Assembly: GCA_036250195.1 (NCBI GenBank)
Contig: JAVHZZ010000005.1
Span: forward strand, 127,700,098 to 127,764,097
DNA length: 64,000 nt
Origin: Mixophyes australis
Taxonomy: Eukaryota > Chordata > Amphibia > Anura > Limnodynastidae
Reading direction: 5' to 3'
The notes beneath the pieces are model-generated. The model was not told the origin of the DNA. It did not search any database and saw only the letters and a list, made by a program, of their open reading frames with translations. Both the position numbers and the translations under genes were made by a program. Of the stretch, positions 63,271 to 64,000 are shown piece by piece; within the stretch, counting starts at the first letter, position 1, and every line of letters begins with the position of its first letter.

Positions 63271-64000
63271 TTCTGGAAACCATGTAGCCATGTTGATATA
63301 GGAATATTAACAGCTAACAATAGTGTCTACAAAGACTGTAAAAAACAAAACAAAAGTAAGTTATTAACATATAAGATAAATACAAAACAACAGTGTGATA
63401 TAAAAGTCTCAGGAAAATCAAACAATAAAATTTGTAGGCTTGCGAGCAGGGCCTTCTCACCTCTTTGTCTGTTTTACCCAGTTTGTTTATTAGTTTACTA
63501 TGTTTCTCCCCAATTGTAAAGCTCTACGGAATATGTTGGTACTATATAAATAAATGATGATGAAAATAGTTCAACATCTGCTTTTTTTTCAGAAATCTAT
63601 TGCCCCCCCCCCCCCCCTCTCTTGTGCTGAGCACAAAGGAATTTTTTTCTACTAGGAGTAAAAGGTGTGGGGGATGGGTTTGGCTCTCCATCTGAACAAA
63701 AAACAATGATAGAAATAATTCTTGTCAGCACATAAAATCATTTCCAGACATTTTTAGGTGTGGTTCACAATCACATTGAATATTTTACATTATTTGGGCT
63801 ATTAATTCTCTTTGTCTAAAATATTTTAATTGAACAGTCAATAATCTATATTTCAAATCTTCCTGTTTCTTACTAATAATATATCACAATTAATGATCAA
63901 CTGATCAACTCTTACTCCTATACTCTAGGGTTGCAATTTGAAGAATGCTTCTCAAAGTTTCTGCTAAAACTTCAGCTCCAAATTTTAACAGCCATTTATC
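63271..64000. other. Unassigned DNA with one L2-like 3' end
   Basis: Bases 63435-63562 carry TAGGCTTGCGAGCAGGGCCT, CCCAATTGTAAAGCTCTACG, GTACTATATAAATAAATG and a GATGATG tail, a short + strand L2-like 3' end. A C-run lies at 63603-63617. The remainder may be more of the retrovirus (upstream pol or gag on -), but I see no readable motif. Confidence 0.5.

Overview
The window looks like intergenic DNA from a large vertebrate genome, most likely an amphibian (frog). The evidence is the mix of repeats: L2- and CR1-type LINEs, a chromodomain Gypsy element, a two-gene Harbinger transposon, many hAT-type elements with 8-bp target duplications, giant minisatellites and a degraded retrovirus. The organism call is inference from repeat content only. 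I found no cellular protein gene, tRNA, rRNA or CRISPR array. Nearly everything recognisable is a transposable element or its remains, often nested two or three deep.

Layout. 1-1296: unassigned DNA with a 30-bp minisatellite. 1297-3778: non-autonomous hAT with a perfect 8-bp target duplication. 4020-4137: broken end of a second hAT family (family H below). About 4425-16640: a decayed Harbinger transposon, with the transposase on + (5383-6440) and a many-exon MYB-like partner gene on - (about 16640 down to 7550). A 4.3-kb L2 LINE (9785-14111) and a 207-bp MITE (14270-14476) are inserted in it. 18111-25403: a family H element in reverse orientation, split by a 6.86-kb family H element (18277-25136) that has an uninterrupted 997-codon BED-finger transposase gene, matching ends, a perfect 8-bp duplication, and tandem arrays of about 100-bp units on both sides of the gene. 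26377-33041: a solo LTR with a CTACT duplication, split by a 5.3-kb Gypsy chromovirus on - (26788-32114).

33943-36410: second, internally deleted Gypsy-like element. 36893-40991: a long-palindrome transposon carrying a CR1 LINE, a CAGGGG-ended element and, inside that, a 333-bp MITE. 41000-48667: mostly unassigned DNA with a Harbinger fragment, a 440-bp palindrome and a CCAAT-rich patch. 48673-50140: another solo LTR (AGGGC duplication) with a 651-bp MITE in it. 51849-56967: possible outer hAT holding a family H short element (52250-53397), a CCCGGG-rich MITE (54310-54756) and minisatellites. 57108-57985: L2 3' end. About 58000-63270: a retroviral provirus on - whose integrase is split by a second L2 (60929-61857).

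The most noteworthy items are the intact family H hAT with its homogeneous arrays and self-nesting, and the chain of very short, mostly frame-preserving (phase 1-1) exons in the Harbinger MYB-like gene. The duplicated arms of the palindrome also work as a built-in ruler for placing insertions, and a CGTTTCG hairpin motif is shared by two otherwise different regions.
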